Assembly (NCBI GenBank): GCA_019009955.1
Contig: CM032231.1
Span: 107,843,001 to 107,907,000, forward strand
Direction: 5' to 3'
Source: Riptortus pedestris
Lineage: Eukaryota; Arthropoda; Insecta; Hemiptera; Alydidae
Length of the DNA stretch: 64,000 nucleotides
In this document: positions 24,240 to 34,587 of the stretch, in pieces
Layout of the letters: each line of letters starts with the position of its first letter
Position numbering within the stretch: the stretch's first letter is position 1
Position numbers and translations under genes: made by a program
Notes under the pieces: generated by a model
Told to the model about the DNA's origin: nothing
The model's input: the letters and a program-made list of their open reading frames with translations, nothing else
Database searches by the model: none

Positions 24240-24552
24240 TTATTTTAAGGTGTTGGTATATGTTGTCCAACTATGGACTACCTTCAGTAAGTTTTGCCTC
24301 ATGTGACATTTGTAATATTCACGAGTCTTGCAGTCAGTCAGTAAGTGTTTAATAGTTAGAGGCACATTATACTCCCAAAATATAACCTACTCTTTCTGTT
24401 GATAATGAAGGAATGTTTAAGAACAAATTATAACCAATGCAAATCCATGTAAATAATTTGTATTCTTTTCGACCTAAAACTTTGAAATAGGTGTGTAAGG
24501 CACGAGTAATTCGTTTTATTTCTCGAATTTTATTGTCTACGTTTGTATTCAT
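24240..24552 (-). pseudogene. Frameshifted ORF2 tail
   Basis: 24240-24362 encodes LTIKHLLTDCKTREYYK and ends at a stop, matching the KHILTDC tail of the copy at 23051. The upstream part continues in another phase (24367-24552), so at least one frameshift separates them. The first two cysteines of the zinc-binding motif are not seen. Confidence 0.5.
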
Positions 24553-24594
24553 GTGTGATCCCAGTCGTTTAGCGCTTACGCCACTGCAGTTTTT

Positions 24595-24699
24595 GCAGAT
24601 TTCCCTTTAGGGGACTCATGACGGGGTTTTCAAAAACTTTCCTCAAAAGTCCATTGATCCAACCTAGGAAATGACGAAAATGAGGGCTTTCAAAATTTT

Positions 24700-24745
<46 letters not shown>

Positions 24746-25164
24746 TGTAAACACTCTAGCGGTCGTAATTTTTGTTTGATCGTTACCAAACTCGATATTT
24801 AAAGTTTTATGCCAAAATAAAGATCGAGACCAGGGGGAGAGGGGTTCAGAGGGGAAGAATTATGAAAATTGGAAATACCTACGTTGCTATACGTCGCATC
24901 GAAAAGTAAATAGAACTTAAATATACTACAAATATTGTTATATACATTTGTTCTCTATCTTGAATATTAATCGAGATATTTGCATTTTTCAGTTTTCAGC
25001 CATTAGCAAAACCCCACTTCTACTCAAGTTACATAAACAATACTCTGTTAAGTAATAAACCACATTATTTGAAGCTTAAATACCAGATATTGTTTTCATT
25101 GAACTTTAACGTTTTGAGATAAATGGGAAATCTGCTTAGTTTACGCAGCCCCTGCGTGACGGAC
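24595..25164 (+). mobile_element. HINE-like element, copy 5
   Basis: Start GCAGATTTCCCTTTAGGGG. The left block lacks the TCAGCTATTGAGGTCGTA part, so the palindrome is shortened. (TA)n is at about 24704-24742, and the right end GGGAAATCTGCTTAG, hairpin and GACGGAC are intact. The right flank is ATATTA instead of T-run. Confidence 0.8.
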
Positions 25165-25518
25165 ATATTATTAGGTCATCTAATATAAGTAAGTCTGCAT
25201 TATAGTTTGAGCAATTGGTGTTGCTAGTGCTCTAAAAATAACAACTACAATTTGCAAAATATTATAAAAGATTTTCTTGTAGTGATCCATGATTATTGGG
25301 TATTTGTTTAATGTAAAACTTGTCTTTAACACGTTAATCCCCATGTCAGTCATATGTGTCTGACGCTTATAAGTTCTACATGAGCCATGTCAGACATATA
25401 TGTCTGGCGTACCGATTTGGTAGAAGGCCACGTCGATCACAGGCTAAGAAGCTTGGCCTATCAGGAGCAAAACTTGAAAATTTCTTGGCTTAATACAAAC
25501 AATAAAATGAAATAAACA
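25165..25518. other. No gene; palindromic CAGACATATATGTCTG motif
   Basis: GTTAATCCCCATGTCAG near 25337 is followed by two related palindromes, CAGTCATATGTGTCTGACG (about 25346-25365) and GTCAGACATATATGTCTGG (about 25394-25412). Such motifs occur near the ends of piggyBac-type elements, but no matching second end is seen. Confidence 0.3.
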
Positions 25519-26092
25519 TAAGGATCAATAAGAAGGCCAAGTCCTCTACTGTTTTTTAATATTATGCAGAGTGCACTTTCAGAGTCAACGCTCCATCCTC
25601 AGTTCCTGCTGACAAACACAACCTTGAGTTAATTTAACATTCATGGCATGGCCAAAAGCCATATGTAATTTGTAATTTGTGTAGGTCTTTTTAGTTTTTT
25701 AATTTTATTTATAGTTTTTAGTTTTGACATACGCTTATCGTTGTTTACTTCTTTAACTTTTATTAGTTGACTTGTTATTAGATTTTCTATTATTTTGGTT
25801 TTAATTTTTAGTAGTTGACTAGTTAATAGATTTTCTATTTTTATTAGTTTACTAGTTTTAAGATTTTCTATTTTTATTAGTTGACTAGTTTTAAGATTTT
25901 CTATTGTTTTTATTCTTTATTTTGTGTTTGTTTTTATGACTTGTTTATTTTGTTTTGGCCATGCTGTGAATGTTAAATTAACTCGAGGTTGTGTTTGTCA
26001 GCAGGCACTGAGGATGGAGCGTTGACTCCGAAAGTGCATTCTGCATAATATTAAAAAACAGTAGAGGACTTGGCCTTCTTATTGATCCTTAT
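25519..26092. repeat. Second inverted repeat with tandem core
   Basis: Arms 25519-25657 and 25953-26092 are inverted copies of about 140 bp with several mismatches. The loop holds about four copies of a unit near 33 bp (around AGTTGACTAGTTTTAAG, 25755-25920). The arms contain CACTGAGGATGGAGC...GAAAGTGC (right arm 26006-26037), a decayed relative of the hammerhead-like motif at 8164-8203 with CTGAGGA for CTGATGA. It is probably an older member of the same fold-back family. Confidence 0.75.
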
Positions 26093-26844
26093 CAATTGGT
26101 TCCTCTAGCATCCAGCATATTCCAGAGAAATAAACATAGTTATATAATGGTATAGTGTTTTAGTTGAAAACTTTTTCTTGAAAAACAATTGTTGAGAAAA
26201 TGTTTCTGGTATTATCGTGGCGATTAACTTGTTAATTCACAATTGATGAGTGAGGAGAAAGAGAGAGGCAAATTATTAAATAACAAGTGAGACATAAATC
26301 GTAAAATTAGTACGAATTTTTTTTTCCAAATTTGAACTGGAAAAAATAACAGATATTTCGAAAAAAATTATGGTTCTGTGTTGTATGCAAAAAAAGAATG
26401 ATATCCTGCATGTATACTCCATTCATCGTGGTTATTGGACGGTTCCTTCCGCCTTGGCTTCTTTGTTTGCTTCCTTCCTCTTTGTAGGCATTGTTCCTCC
26501 CTCCTTTACAGGGCCGCCCTTTGTCACTACCCCGATCGACCATTGCACCGTCCCTACTGCAATTTGAATATAAATGGGGAGGTTTCTCTCAAAGACACTT
26601 CATCACCTGGAATTTTAATTTCGGGGCCTCAACCCTTGTTTCAGGGTATGTTTATTAATTTGTTATCAAGGACCTCAAGAGCTACGGAGATGCTTCTAAT
26701 ACTCCTTAGTCTATAACTATTAAATCGTTTTTGTCTTTTTTTCTTAGAAGGTGGTATTATTTAGTGACGTCCACGTTAACTAATGACGTTTATACTTTTT
26801 CACCATACTACGATGTAATCACCTGTTTTACACACCTAATTTGC
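26093..26844. other. No gene seen
   Basis: Overlapping short frames on both strands at 26307-26716 read through the same stretch and show no domain. A poly-T lies near 26320. Confidence 0.35.
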
Positions 26845-27745
26845 GGTCCGAAAGCTACACTTCGCCGCCCTAGGGCCGAAAATGAATATATCGCCCTAGG
26901 GCCGCAAAATCAGCTGTTTATTATCTGAATTCATTCATTTCATTATATACATTATATTAGTTTGTTTTGCTCGTATTATTGTTTTGTTATTTAGTAATTA
27001 TGGCTAATAATATATCAGAATCTATAAATAGAAGAGCAAAAGAAATCATGGCAGATTTGTTACCAGCAAAATCAAAAGATAGGTATGACAAATAGTATTC
27101 ATTAACGAAATTGGAAGCTTCTAACAGACTGTTTAGTAAAGTGAATGAGTCATCGACTTCGACATCAAATATCGATTTTGGAACTATTGAATATGAAAAT
27201 CAGGCTCTCTTTACAATTGATGATTTATTTGAAGATTGCCAAGAGGATATTTTAATCAGAAACAATCCAACTACGAGTAAAAGTGTGAATGTGTCAAACA
27301 AAAAACAAGAAATAGAATCTTCAAAGGGTATTATGCTTTCAAACAACTAAAATTGAACTTTTAACATTTCTATAAATCAAAAATAAACGAACTAACTTTT
27401 TTTAGCATTTTGAAATATATCAGTTGTATTAAATGAAACACACAAATGTTCATCTCTCTTTATTAACTTACATAATAACATAACGTAAAACAATCCATAC
27501 ATTAAACATTCATCATGTCCCCATAACTACAAGATAAACTTCTAACAAAGAGGTACACAACCAAAAGAAAATCTTGTTTTTGATTAATGTTATATCGTAT
27601 TAATATTTATTGTAGTATGGTGAAAAATAGCGTTCGTGCCTCGGGCCAAAGTGCTTTTGCCGGCCCTCGAACTTTTCATGACCTCGACTACGTCTCGGTC
27701 AAAAAATATCTCGGGCCGACAAACGCCCACTTTCGGCCCTTGGTA
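26845..27745 (+). mobile_element. Deletion derivative of a possible Crypton/tyrosine-recombinase element
   Basis: Two GC-rich, CpG-rich ends in AT-rich DNA bracket a short reading frame. The left end (26845-26915) has repeated CGCCCTAGGGCCG motifs. The right end (about 27630-27745) has CTCGGGCC, GCCGGCCCTCG and TTTCGGCCC. GGTCCGAAAG at the left and GGCCGAAAG in the reverse complement of the right suggest imperfect inverted ends. The element type is inferred from the frame inside. Confidence 0.45.
27000..27350 (+). pseudogene. Interrupted ORF, possible recombinase-like N- and C-terminal remnants
   Basis: From ATG at 27000 the frame reads 31 codons to a single in-frame TAG (27093-27095), then continues open in the same phase to 27350. 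The first part contains KEIMADLLPAKSKDRYDK, which resembles the N-terminal end of a family of arthropod tyrosine-recombinase-like proteins (core normally several hundred residues). The second part is Ser/Thr/Asn-rich (SSTSTSNIDF), like the C-terminal tails of such proteins. The catalytic domain is absent, which would fit an internal deletion. The family call is from memory of the N-terminal pattern and is tentative. Confidence 0.4.
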
Positions 27746-28227
27746 CGAAATATACTATTTTACAAACCAATCGCAGGCTGTTTCTTCTTTATTTTAGGCT
27801 TCAATATATTATTCCTACTAGTAGAAGGTTATCGATAGCTCAACTCCTTGTTCATGACTGTTTAGAGATAAGACCCATATTACTAAGTATGCACAAACAT
27901 GCATACCCTTGAGATTGAAAATGAAATCATATATGCATATATATTTTCGTGTTTTTCAGACTTCAATAAAAATATAAGTCTTAAATTTAATTTTTATTTA
28001 ACCTTTTTTTTTCTTCTAAGTATTCCAAGTCTCACAGAAATGCTTATTCCTCGTGTTAAATCCACTTTTGGGCAAAATATTAGTAGCATTACATGAAAAC
28101 TTAGCATCAAATGATTCTAAAACGAATAAAGGTATTCTACATTTATTTTTTACAAAAAATCTTGATAACACTTCTCTTGATGCCCGAAAACTAAAATCTT
28201 CCGGATTTATGCCAAAATATTAAAAAA
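27746..28227. other. No gene seen
   Basis: AT-rich sequence; the frame at 27899-28096 (+) has no recognised motif. Confidence 0.4.
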
Positions 28228-28647
28228 GTTCGTCACGCAGGGGCTGCGTAAACTAAGCAGATTTCCCACGTGAAGTTTTACAATAGAGAAGTCTGCCTAA
28301 TAACAGCTGTAGTAGTAAGTAACCTCTAAACCTATTCACGAGGGACGAATAGGTACAGAAATGGCCGCCAGAGCTCTCGGCGGAAAGGCCGAACATAGCC
28401 GACCACACGCAGAATACAAATACAGATATCTCGGTTAATATTCAAGATACAGAATAAATGTATAGAACAATATTTATAGTAAATTGAATTTGCAATAAGA
28501 TTCATTCTATACAATTTTTCCGTCGCATAATAACGGAGATATTTCGACTTTTCGAAAATCCTCCCCTCTAAACCCCCCCTCCCACTGGTCCGATTTCAGC
28601 CACTAACGAACTTGATCTTCCTTTTTACATAAAACGATTAAATTCTG

Positions 28648-28718
<71 letters not shown>

Positions 28719-28841
28719 TTTTGAACGGACTTCATTTTCGTCATCTACTAGGTAGGATCGATGGACATTTGAAGAATAATGTCGAAAATTCCGTCATGAG
28801 TACAACCTCAATAGCTGATTTCCCTTAAGGGAAATCTGCTA
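28228..28841 (-). mobile_element. HINE-like element, copy 6 (near-consensus)
   Basis: Right end GTTCGTCACGCAGGGGCTGCG at 28228 after AAAAAA; intact hairpin; CCCACGTGAAG; the GC-richer subfamily insert at about 28325-28410; (TA)n at 28653-28715. The left end has a perfect TTTCCCTTAAGGGAAA palindrome and CTGCT at 28841, followed by AAAA. On the element strand this is T-rich flank on both sides. Confidence 0.85.
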
Positions 28842-30249
28842 AAATGCTACTTCGAAAGTAACAAGGATGCCTTATTATTTATGATATTGAACCTTTTGTC
28901 TTTATTGTGATTAAATATTTAAAAATATTGGTTTGGTTTATGTTTCAAGGCAATGAGTCCCCTGTACTTTGACATAGTAGGACAGATCTACCATGAAACT
29001 TTCTTTAAGTCCGCAAAAGTGCACTCAGTACGTGTGTTAAACTAACTATTAACTACACTACAAGATGAAATTTTTCGAGACCTTTCCTTTATTCATAGAC
29101 GCTTTTCCTCTTATAGTCACAATAAATACATATGTGTTTTTTCTTTCCATTGTCAAGAAGTGCAATAGAAGTAGATACAGGCAGTCTCCTAAATGAATAT
29201 GATTTTGTTAACTGTTAAAGAAAAATAATTTATCAATTAAAAAAGGAATAATCCTATTAGCTCTAATTTTTAGTGTCTAGATGTTTTTTCATCATCTTAT
29301 CTAAATTACATTTGTGTTATGGCATTTTTCCGTATTTTATACTTTAAGATTTGGATAATCTTTAATTTTATTTTTCTTCCTGAAGTGTAGACCATGTTAG
29401 AATTTATTGTGGTCATTGAAGATGATAGCACGATTATCAAGTCCTGGTTCTAAAGCATTCAATTGACTTGCTTTTGTATTTGATTGCGAAATCATTTGCA
29501 TAAAAAGAGCATGTTTCTCTCTTCTGCAAAATGATGTCATTTAAGGCAGTCTGCAAGAGCGGGACAATTGATGTCTAAACCTGAGGAGACAATTTTCAAG
29601 GATTCTGAGAGGTCGTATCCTTTTCTGATCTTGAAATTCAAGTTTAGAAGAAGTCCTTTTGTAAAGTGCACACTCTTTATTTTGACACCCCATTTCAATA
29701 GTTGGCATATTAACGAGTTTTACCACATTCGGTTATACGCAATTTTCATCATGTACAGCTCCTAAAAATGCATCTATTGGACTATTGACAAAAGCTTGAA
29801 TGGTTTTATTATAATCCTTTATTAGTAATTTTCTTTAAAAAATCCATAACATAGATATAAGTGAAATAACTTTACATTTTGAAGTTCTGAAAGGCCAAAA
29901 GGCTTTGTTATCAACAAATCTGCACTCTACATTTGGGAAAGGAATTGTTACCTGATTTTGCAACATTATTGTAAATGCATTTTGCCGTTTATCTATTAAA
30001 CTGTTTTATTCCAACGTTATAGATTTGGAAATTTGCTTCATAGTATTTAGAATAAATACTAGGATATCCAGAGTGAAATAATTATGTTTTGTTTTAGTGG
30101 TAATGTTAATGTTAAACAAAAAACGTAGCTCTTAAATATAAAATTTTCAAGGGTTTGGAGCTTTTATACGACAAGTGTATAGTGTTATTCAATTATTATA
30201 CGATTACTTGTTCAACCATAAAGACTAATAAATAAAATCAAACTTAGAA
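28842..30249. other. No gene recognised
   Basis: AT-rich. The minus frame at 29541-29726 and the plus frame at 29568-29765 overlap. The minus frame (Cys- and Arg-containing, 61 aa) has a coding-like composition, but I cannot name a family. No repeat shared with the window. Confidence 0.3.
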
Positions 30250-30806
30250 CCCTGAAATCAAAACAATTAACAAAGTTCAACAGTCACATAGAATCGAAGC
30301 ACGTGATTTATTCATCATATCTCCATCTCATATCCTCGATAATTGGCTGAGGTGTCAATTACTTCATCAAACCAATGGGAGAACCAAAACCACACACTAG
30401 ACCAAATGAGGTTCAAGACAAATCGAAATGAGGCTCTATTCACAGCTATCAAACACTTACTTACAGACTGCAGACTAATAACTTACAAGAACTTACCCAC
30501 CAACCTATCTGAACTACTACACGACGACAGCCCATACATTACAGAAGTCATGAAACACCTCAAAGACACACACATTCACAACCAGATATAACATTAAATA
30601 ATATAATAATAATAAATATACTGCAATAATATCCACTGGAGAAAAAATAAATTTCCGTAATTTTACCTACCTCTGTAGATTTTTTAACCTTTTTTATTGG
30701 TTTTTATAAGGTGGCTTTACCTCTACTATTTTAGAATCATTACAAGAAAATGTGTGAATCGCTTAAATTGCGACACACCTAAATAAACTAAATAAATAAA
30801 TAAATA
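30250..30806 (+). mobile_element. 5'-truncated non-LTR retrotransposon
   Basis: Plus-strand ORF2 tail followed by a short 3' UTR and an AAATAAATAAATAAAT tail at about 30782-30806. Confidence 0.6.
30343..30591 (+). pseudogene. ORF2 C-terminal tail
   Basis: The frame ends with IKHLLTDCRLITYKNLP...LSELLHDDSPYITEVMKHLKDTHIHN, co-linear with the C-terminal ends at 23051 and 44206-44350 (KHILT-x-C, then ELL-x-D-x-S-x-Y, then KHLK). The first two cysteines of the zinc-binding tail are missing, and the N-terminal 35 residues of this frame do not match the other copies, so a deletion or frameshift lies near 30440. Confidence 0.65.
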
Positions 30807-30984
30807 TTCACAGCTGACAATCGAACACTCTCCGACTCAATGAAAAGAACGGACAGACATAATTGTAGTTAGTAAACTGTTCTACTAGCTGTAAAACATT
30901 TTCAGAAAAAAGATTTCTTAGCAAATTACGTATAGAGTATTTTCTAAGCGCCTTATTCACCATTGGTTTGGCATATACAATTTT

Positions 30985-31840
30985 AGCAGATTTCCCTTAA
31001 GAGAAATCAGCTATTGAGGTCGTACTCACGACACGATTTTCGAAAAAGTTCTTCAAAAGTCCATCGATCCTACCCAGAAGATGACGAAAATGAGGTCCAT
31101 TCAAAATTATATCTATATATATATATATATATCTATAGAGATATTTGTCTGTTAACGCTCTAGCGGTCGCAATTTTTGTTTGATCGTTACCAAACTCGAT
31201 ATTTAAACGTTTTATGTATTTAAAAAGAAAGATCAAGTTCGTTAATGGCTGCAGTGGAGGGGGTTTAGAAGGAAAGATTTTTGAAAATCGTAATATAACC
31301 GTTACTGAACGTCAGATCGAAAAATTGCATAAAACCAATGTTATTGCAAAGTAAATTATCTATAAATATTGTTCTATACATATTTTCTGTATCATGAATA
31401 TTAACAGGGTTATTTGGATATTATAGTTAACCCGTTCAGTAAAACCCTACTCCTACTCATGTTATATTAATAATAACCTATTGTATCTTGAACCACTTCA
31501 TTACAAGATTAAATACTAAATATTGTTTTCATTGAACTTTTATTTTGCGAGATAAATGTAAATACGTTATGTTGACCCCCTCCCTTCTTTTGTATTTGGA
31601 TTACTAAAATTTGAGTGATTGTGATTAAATTAGTTATGATTCATTACACATTACAGCACTAGCTTTAGCAAATTGTTTTCAATAAAATTAATGAGCTAAT
31701 TCATATATATTTCATTAATTGTTTGTCTTTCCGGTCTAGAATTATGGTTGGCTGGCCTGTTTGACTACAATTTAGATGCTTTCCGTTGTAGAGATATAAA
31801 CTTCTAACTTAAATCCGCTTAGTTTACGCAGCCCTTGGAC
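30985..31840 (+). mobile_element. HINE-like element, copy 7
   Basis: Start AGCAGATTTCCCTTAAGAGAAATCAGC after TTTT; (TA)n about 31110-31134, here interrupted (ATCTATAGAG). Long-form right half. The terminal hairpin is destroyed by deletion: ACGCAGCCCTTGGAC joins the hairpin loop to the last GGAC. The frame at 30997-31236 (-) is incidental. Confidence 0.75.
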
Positions 31841-32389
31841 TTTATATTTGACTTTTTTAATATTTGATCAGCTGAATATTACACAGTTAATATACTCCGA
31901 TCTCAAATATTCATAAAAACCTCGGCAGTGGCTACACATGCTTGGAGTGAGTACGGCTTAATGAAGGTGGACGAAGGCAAGATATTTAGTAAAGGAAACG
32001 GCTGATAAGGTAAGTCCAGTAAATCCTCAAGCGTAGACGAAGTAATGGAAGCGGTTAGTCTCAAAGCGCACGGATCGAGAGGACAGAGAGGCAACCCACC
32101 CTATGAATAATGGTTGGAGCAGCATTTAAACAGGATTGAACCCAAACTGCAGCACGAGTAATGAATGAGCAGTCTGATGAAGATAGCGAAAGTGCTGCCA
32201 AAAATTAGCACTCCTATGGAGAAAGACAGCGCTGGAGCTGATAGCTGGAGAATATTAGATGATCTATTCATGTTAGGTATTTCCTGGAATTACACTTTTG
32301 TTCGATTTTATTTGTTTTAGCTGGGTTTCTGATGTGTATGTATTTGGTTTGCTTATTAAGTATAATAGTTTATACCCTGTTTTTCTCTC
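31841..32389. other. No gene seen
   Basis: Mixed sequence, less AT-rich at 31910-32240, with a minus frame at 31903-32094 lacking recognised motifs. CTGATGAAGATAGCGAAAG near 32174 resembles a hammerhead core but has no stem II. Confidence 0.3.
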
Positions 32390-32486
32390 AACTCAAAATA
32401 TGACAGAAAATAAGTAAACGTCACACACACGAGAGAAGAAATCTCGTGTGTGTGACGTTTATTTATTTTCTGTCATATTTTGAGTT
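32390..32486. repeat. Perfect-length 45-bp hairpin
   Basis: Arms 32390-32434 and 32442-32486 are inverted copies of 45 bp with one mismatch (AAGTAAACG against AAATAAACG), separated by the 7-base loop GAAGAAA. The inner arm ends are CACACACACGAGA/TCTCGTGTGTGTG. No other copy is seen in the window. Confidence 0.95.
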
Positions 32487-32559
32487 TTTAAAAAACGAGC
32501 TATTTATTTTCTACTGCAACTCTTATTGAATGGTAAAAGTAAAAGACATAAAGGAATTG

Positions 32560-32562
<3 letters not shown>

Positions 32563-32592
<30 letters not shown>
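32563..32592. repeat. (TA)n microsatellite
   Basis: Short pure TA run just upstream of the SINE insertion. Confidence 0.95.
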
Positions 32593-32594
<2 letters not shown>

Positions 32595-32671
32595 AGTCAC
32601 CCCCATGTTAACCCTTGTTATCAAACCCTATACACACTCAAAACCATTTTAGAAAACATGTACAAAGATGT

Positions 32672-32898
32672 TTATTATTATTATTCATTAACGTCCACTT
32701 TTTGCAACTCAGGCTAATTGGATGGGTTGTCTACAGGTTACCACCCTTTTCTAGCCAGGATGGGATTTTAGGATGTTATTTAATGAATTTCGTCACTACA
32801 TAATTTCCTTTGCCCAGGCGAGAATCGAACTCGCCAATCTAGGTTTACCATTTGAGATAAAGGTCAACGCTTTAACTCGCATGGCTAACCTAAGCCCC
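32672..32898 (-). mobile_element. tRNA-derived SINE with 13-bp target duplication
   Basis: Read on the minus strand, the head (32814-32898) is tRNA-like: TTAGCCATGCGAG resembles box A of the D arm, and GGCGAGTTCGATTCTCGCC is a perfect T arm with box B. The body includes a conserved AGAAAAGGGTGGTAACC and the 3' end is AAAGTGGACGTTAATGAATAATAATAA. The flanks are the 13-bp direct repeat TGTACAAAGATGT (32659-32671 and 32899-32911), which proves retrotransposition. The element is about 227 bp and non-coding; mobilisation by a non-LTR partner is expected but the partner is not identified. Confidence 0.85.
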
Positions 32899-33551
32899 TG
32901 TACAAAGATGTATACCTGTCGTCAGAGGTGAAATAAATAGAATACAGGGTATTTCAAAAAGAATTTACTTATTACAAAGTATTATTTTGTCAAAACTATC
33001 GACAGTTGCGCTTCGGCTCGGCTATTGGAGAGGAAACAAATACATAGTTTATATTATATCCACTAGATTTCAGTTGTCTTCTGTTATGCTTGGTAACCGT
33101 CATAAGTTTGAGAGCACTTTGGACGGCCAGGACTCTTTCCTTTATATACACATCCCGTATCTACAAACTGTCGTTAACATCTGAGAATGTTCAACTCATT
33201 CGGAGGAATTCAACCTTTGGTACTTCAACCTGAAACGTTTTTGCACTGTAATCACGGATCTGCACTTCGTAAACTCTAGAACACAAAGTGATTTCAGCTA
33301 CAGAGAAGCCATATTTTAAACATATAAGGGTTACCAAGCAAAACAGAAGACAACTGACATCTAGTGGCTATAATATAAACTAAACAATGTATTCGTATCT
33401 CCAATAGCCGAGCCAAGACACAGCAATCGATAATTTGAACATAATAATACTTCTTATTCTTGGCCCAATATTATTTATATATTCTTCAAATTTGATGGCA
33501 TGCATGGTCTCCAATAAAAATTATTTTTTTCGGTGCAAACTTTATTGAACC

Positions 33552-33583
33552 GGCCCTACATGTTTCTGTGCCTCTTCAGGGCC
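33552..33583 (-). ncRNA. Hammerhead-like motif in Penelope tail
   Basis: Minus strand: GGCCC, CTGAAGA (sharing a C), a collapsed stem II (GGCACA), GAAA, the palindrome ACATGT, A, then GGGCC pairing with GGCCC. Position 7 of the hammerhead core is variable, so CTGAAGA is allowed. Stem II is deleted here compared with the other copies, so this copy is probably inactive. Confidence 0.45.
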
Positions 33584-33725
33584 TATCCTTTTTTTGAAAA
33601 AAAAATATAAAAAATTATTAATAACATTAATTTAACACCTCTCTTAATAATTCTTTTGCTATATATTGTATTAGTAGGTGCCTACATTTATGATATATTA
33701 ATTAAACCTAATTATAAATTGCTAC

Positions 33726-34145
33726 TTACTGAAATTGGTCTTGTTTTTTTATTAATTCCATCTCTAAAAATCCTATTTTGCCATCCGCTTCAACCTCTTT
33801 AGTGAATTGAATATTATTATGTTTACTATTAAACTTAGTTAATGGTTTGTCAATATGTTTTTCATCTATAGATAAAATTAAATCATCAAATTTTTTGTAT
33901 AAAAATTGAATATGTATTTCGCTATCTTCTACCAGTTTCATTAAAAATTGGTACATAAAAATATTGCTTACCGCTAAGGAAATAGCACTCCCCATTTGCA
34001 TTTCGTATACTTGTTTGTACATTTTATCATTAAAATTGCAATACCTGTTTTGACAACATAATTTAATGCCTTCTAAAAATAAAACTTTGTCTTTAATTTG
34101 CGAATAGATCACAATTTTTTCCCAGTTATTTCTTATTACAATCAT
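33726..34145 (-). pseudogene. Penelope-like reverse transcriptase fragment
   Basis: A 139-residue open frame. Around residues 35-60 it shows F-N-D-K-x-Y-x-Q-x-x-x-M-Q-M-G-S-A-I-S, the counterpart of the G-L-x-M-G-S-P-L-S motif of Penelope-like RT, followed by ANIFM-like VSNIFMYQFL. Then comes a degraded catalytic box (FLYKKFDDLILSI, normally R-Y-V-D-D) and a KFNSKHNNIQFTKEVE...IGFLEMEL segment, matching the conserved I-x-F-T-x-E and FLD motifs. Key changes (P to A after GS, YVDD to KFDD) and truncation mark it as dead. About 420 bp of an ORF that is normally over 2 kb. Confidence 0.8.
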
Positions 34146-34427
34146 ATATTCTGTAACATTTTATCTTAAATTAATAGATTTAAATTGACGCGGAATAATC
34201 GAGTTCAAGATTGACTTGTAAATAATCGATTTTCAGTCATTATCATATGCCTCCTCTGTAAGGACAGACGACGCGTAATGGTAATGTAAAGGGTAACCGA
34301 GCACTTCAGAAATTTAAGTAGAAATTTATAATTAGATTTAATTAATATATCATAGATGAACGCACCTTCTAATACAATATATAACAATGTTATTAATATT
34401 TTTTTTATATTTTTTAAAAAAGTGATA

Positions 34428-34469
34428 GCCACTCAAGAAGTGGCAAATAAGCCACGAAACATGTAGGGC
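34428..34469 (+). ncRNA. Hammerhead-like motif in inverted Penelope terminal repeat
   Basis: CTCAAGA (core, one change from CTGANGA), a perfect 5-bp stem II GTGGC/GCCAC with loop AAATAA, GAAA, palindrome ACATGT, A, then GGGC pairing with the upstream GCC. A poly-A signal-like CAATAAA follows. The G to C change at core position 5 should abolish cleavage. Confidence 0.5.
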
Positions 34470-34587
34470 AGGTTCAATAAATTTGGCACAGAAAAAAATG
34501 TTTTTTATTGGAGACCCTTGCCATCAAATTTGAAGAATATATAAAATAATACTTTGTAGTGCGGATATTCTTTTTAAAATTACCCTG

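Larger units (their letters stand above)
23712..24552 (-). mobile_element. Second 5'-truncated non-LTR retrotransposon
   Basis: Minus-strand remnant next to and in the same orientation as the previous one. The 3' end is at about 23712-23730 with the related GGAGCTCC motif before the tail (23728-23735 on the plus strand). Coding remains lie at 24240-24552 in two frames. Its 3' UTR is interrupted by a HINE-like fragment at about 23998-24105. Confidence 0.55.
33453..34544 (-). mobile_element. Penelope-like element, internally deleted, inverted terminal repeats
   Basis: About 1.1 kb flanked by the 10-bp duplication AATAATACTT (33443-33452 and 34545-34554). It has a reverse-transcriptase fragment in the centre. 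On each side lies a terminal block in opposite orientation: 33453-33722 (-) downstream of the RT and 34137-34544 (+) upstream. Inverted terminal repeats like these are known for Penelope-like elements. The RT joins the downstream repeat directly, so the rest of RT and the endonuclease domain are lost. Confidence 0.75.
32945..34587. mobile_element. Mariner-like MITE interrupted by a Penelope-like element
   Basis: Outer ends are TA|CAGGGTATTTCAAAAAG at 32943-32961 and the inverted ACCCTG|TA at 34582-34589, i.e. terminal inverted repeats with a TA target, as in Tc1/mariner elements. The inverted repeats extend inward: about 32976-33104 matches the reverse complement of about 33325-33453. After removing the insertion (33453-34544 plus one 10-bp duplication), the element would be about 540 bp with arms of 150-170 bp and no coding sequence. 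Confidence 0.7.

Noticed and set aside
32170..32195. CTGATGAAGATAGCGAAAG as a hammerhead ribozyme
   Set aside because: The core letters match, but there is no stem II of more than one or two pairs and no stem I pairing; probably chance or a very decayed relic.
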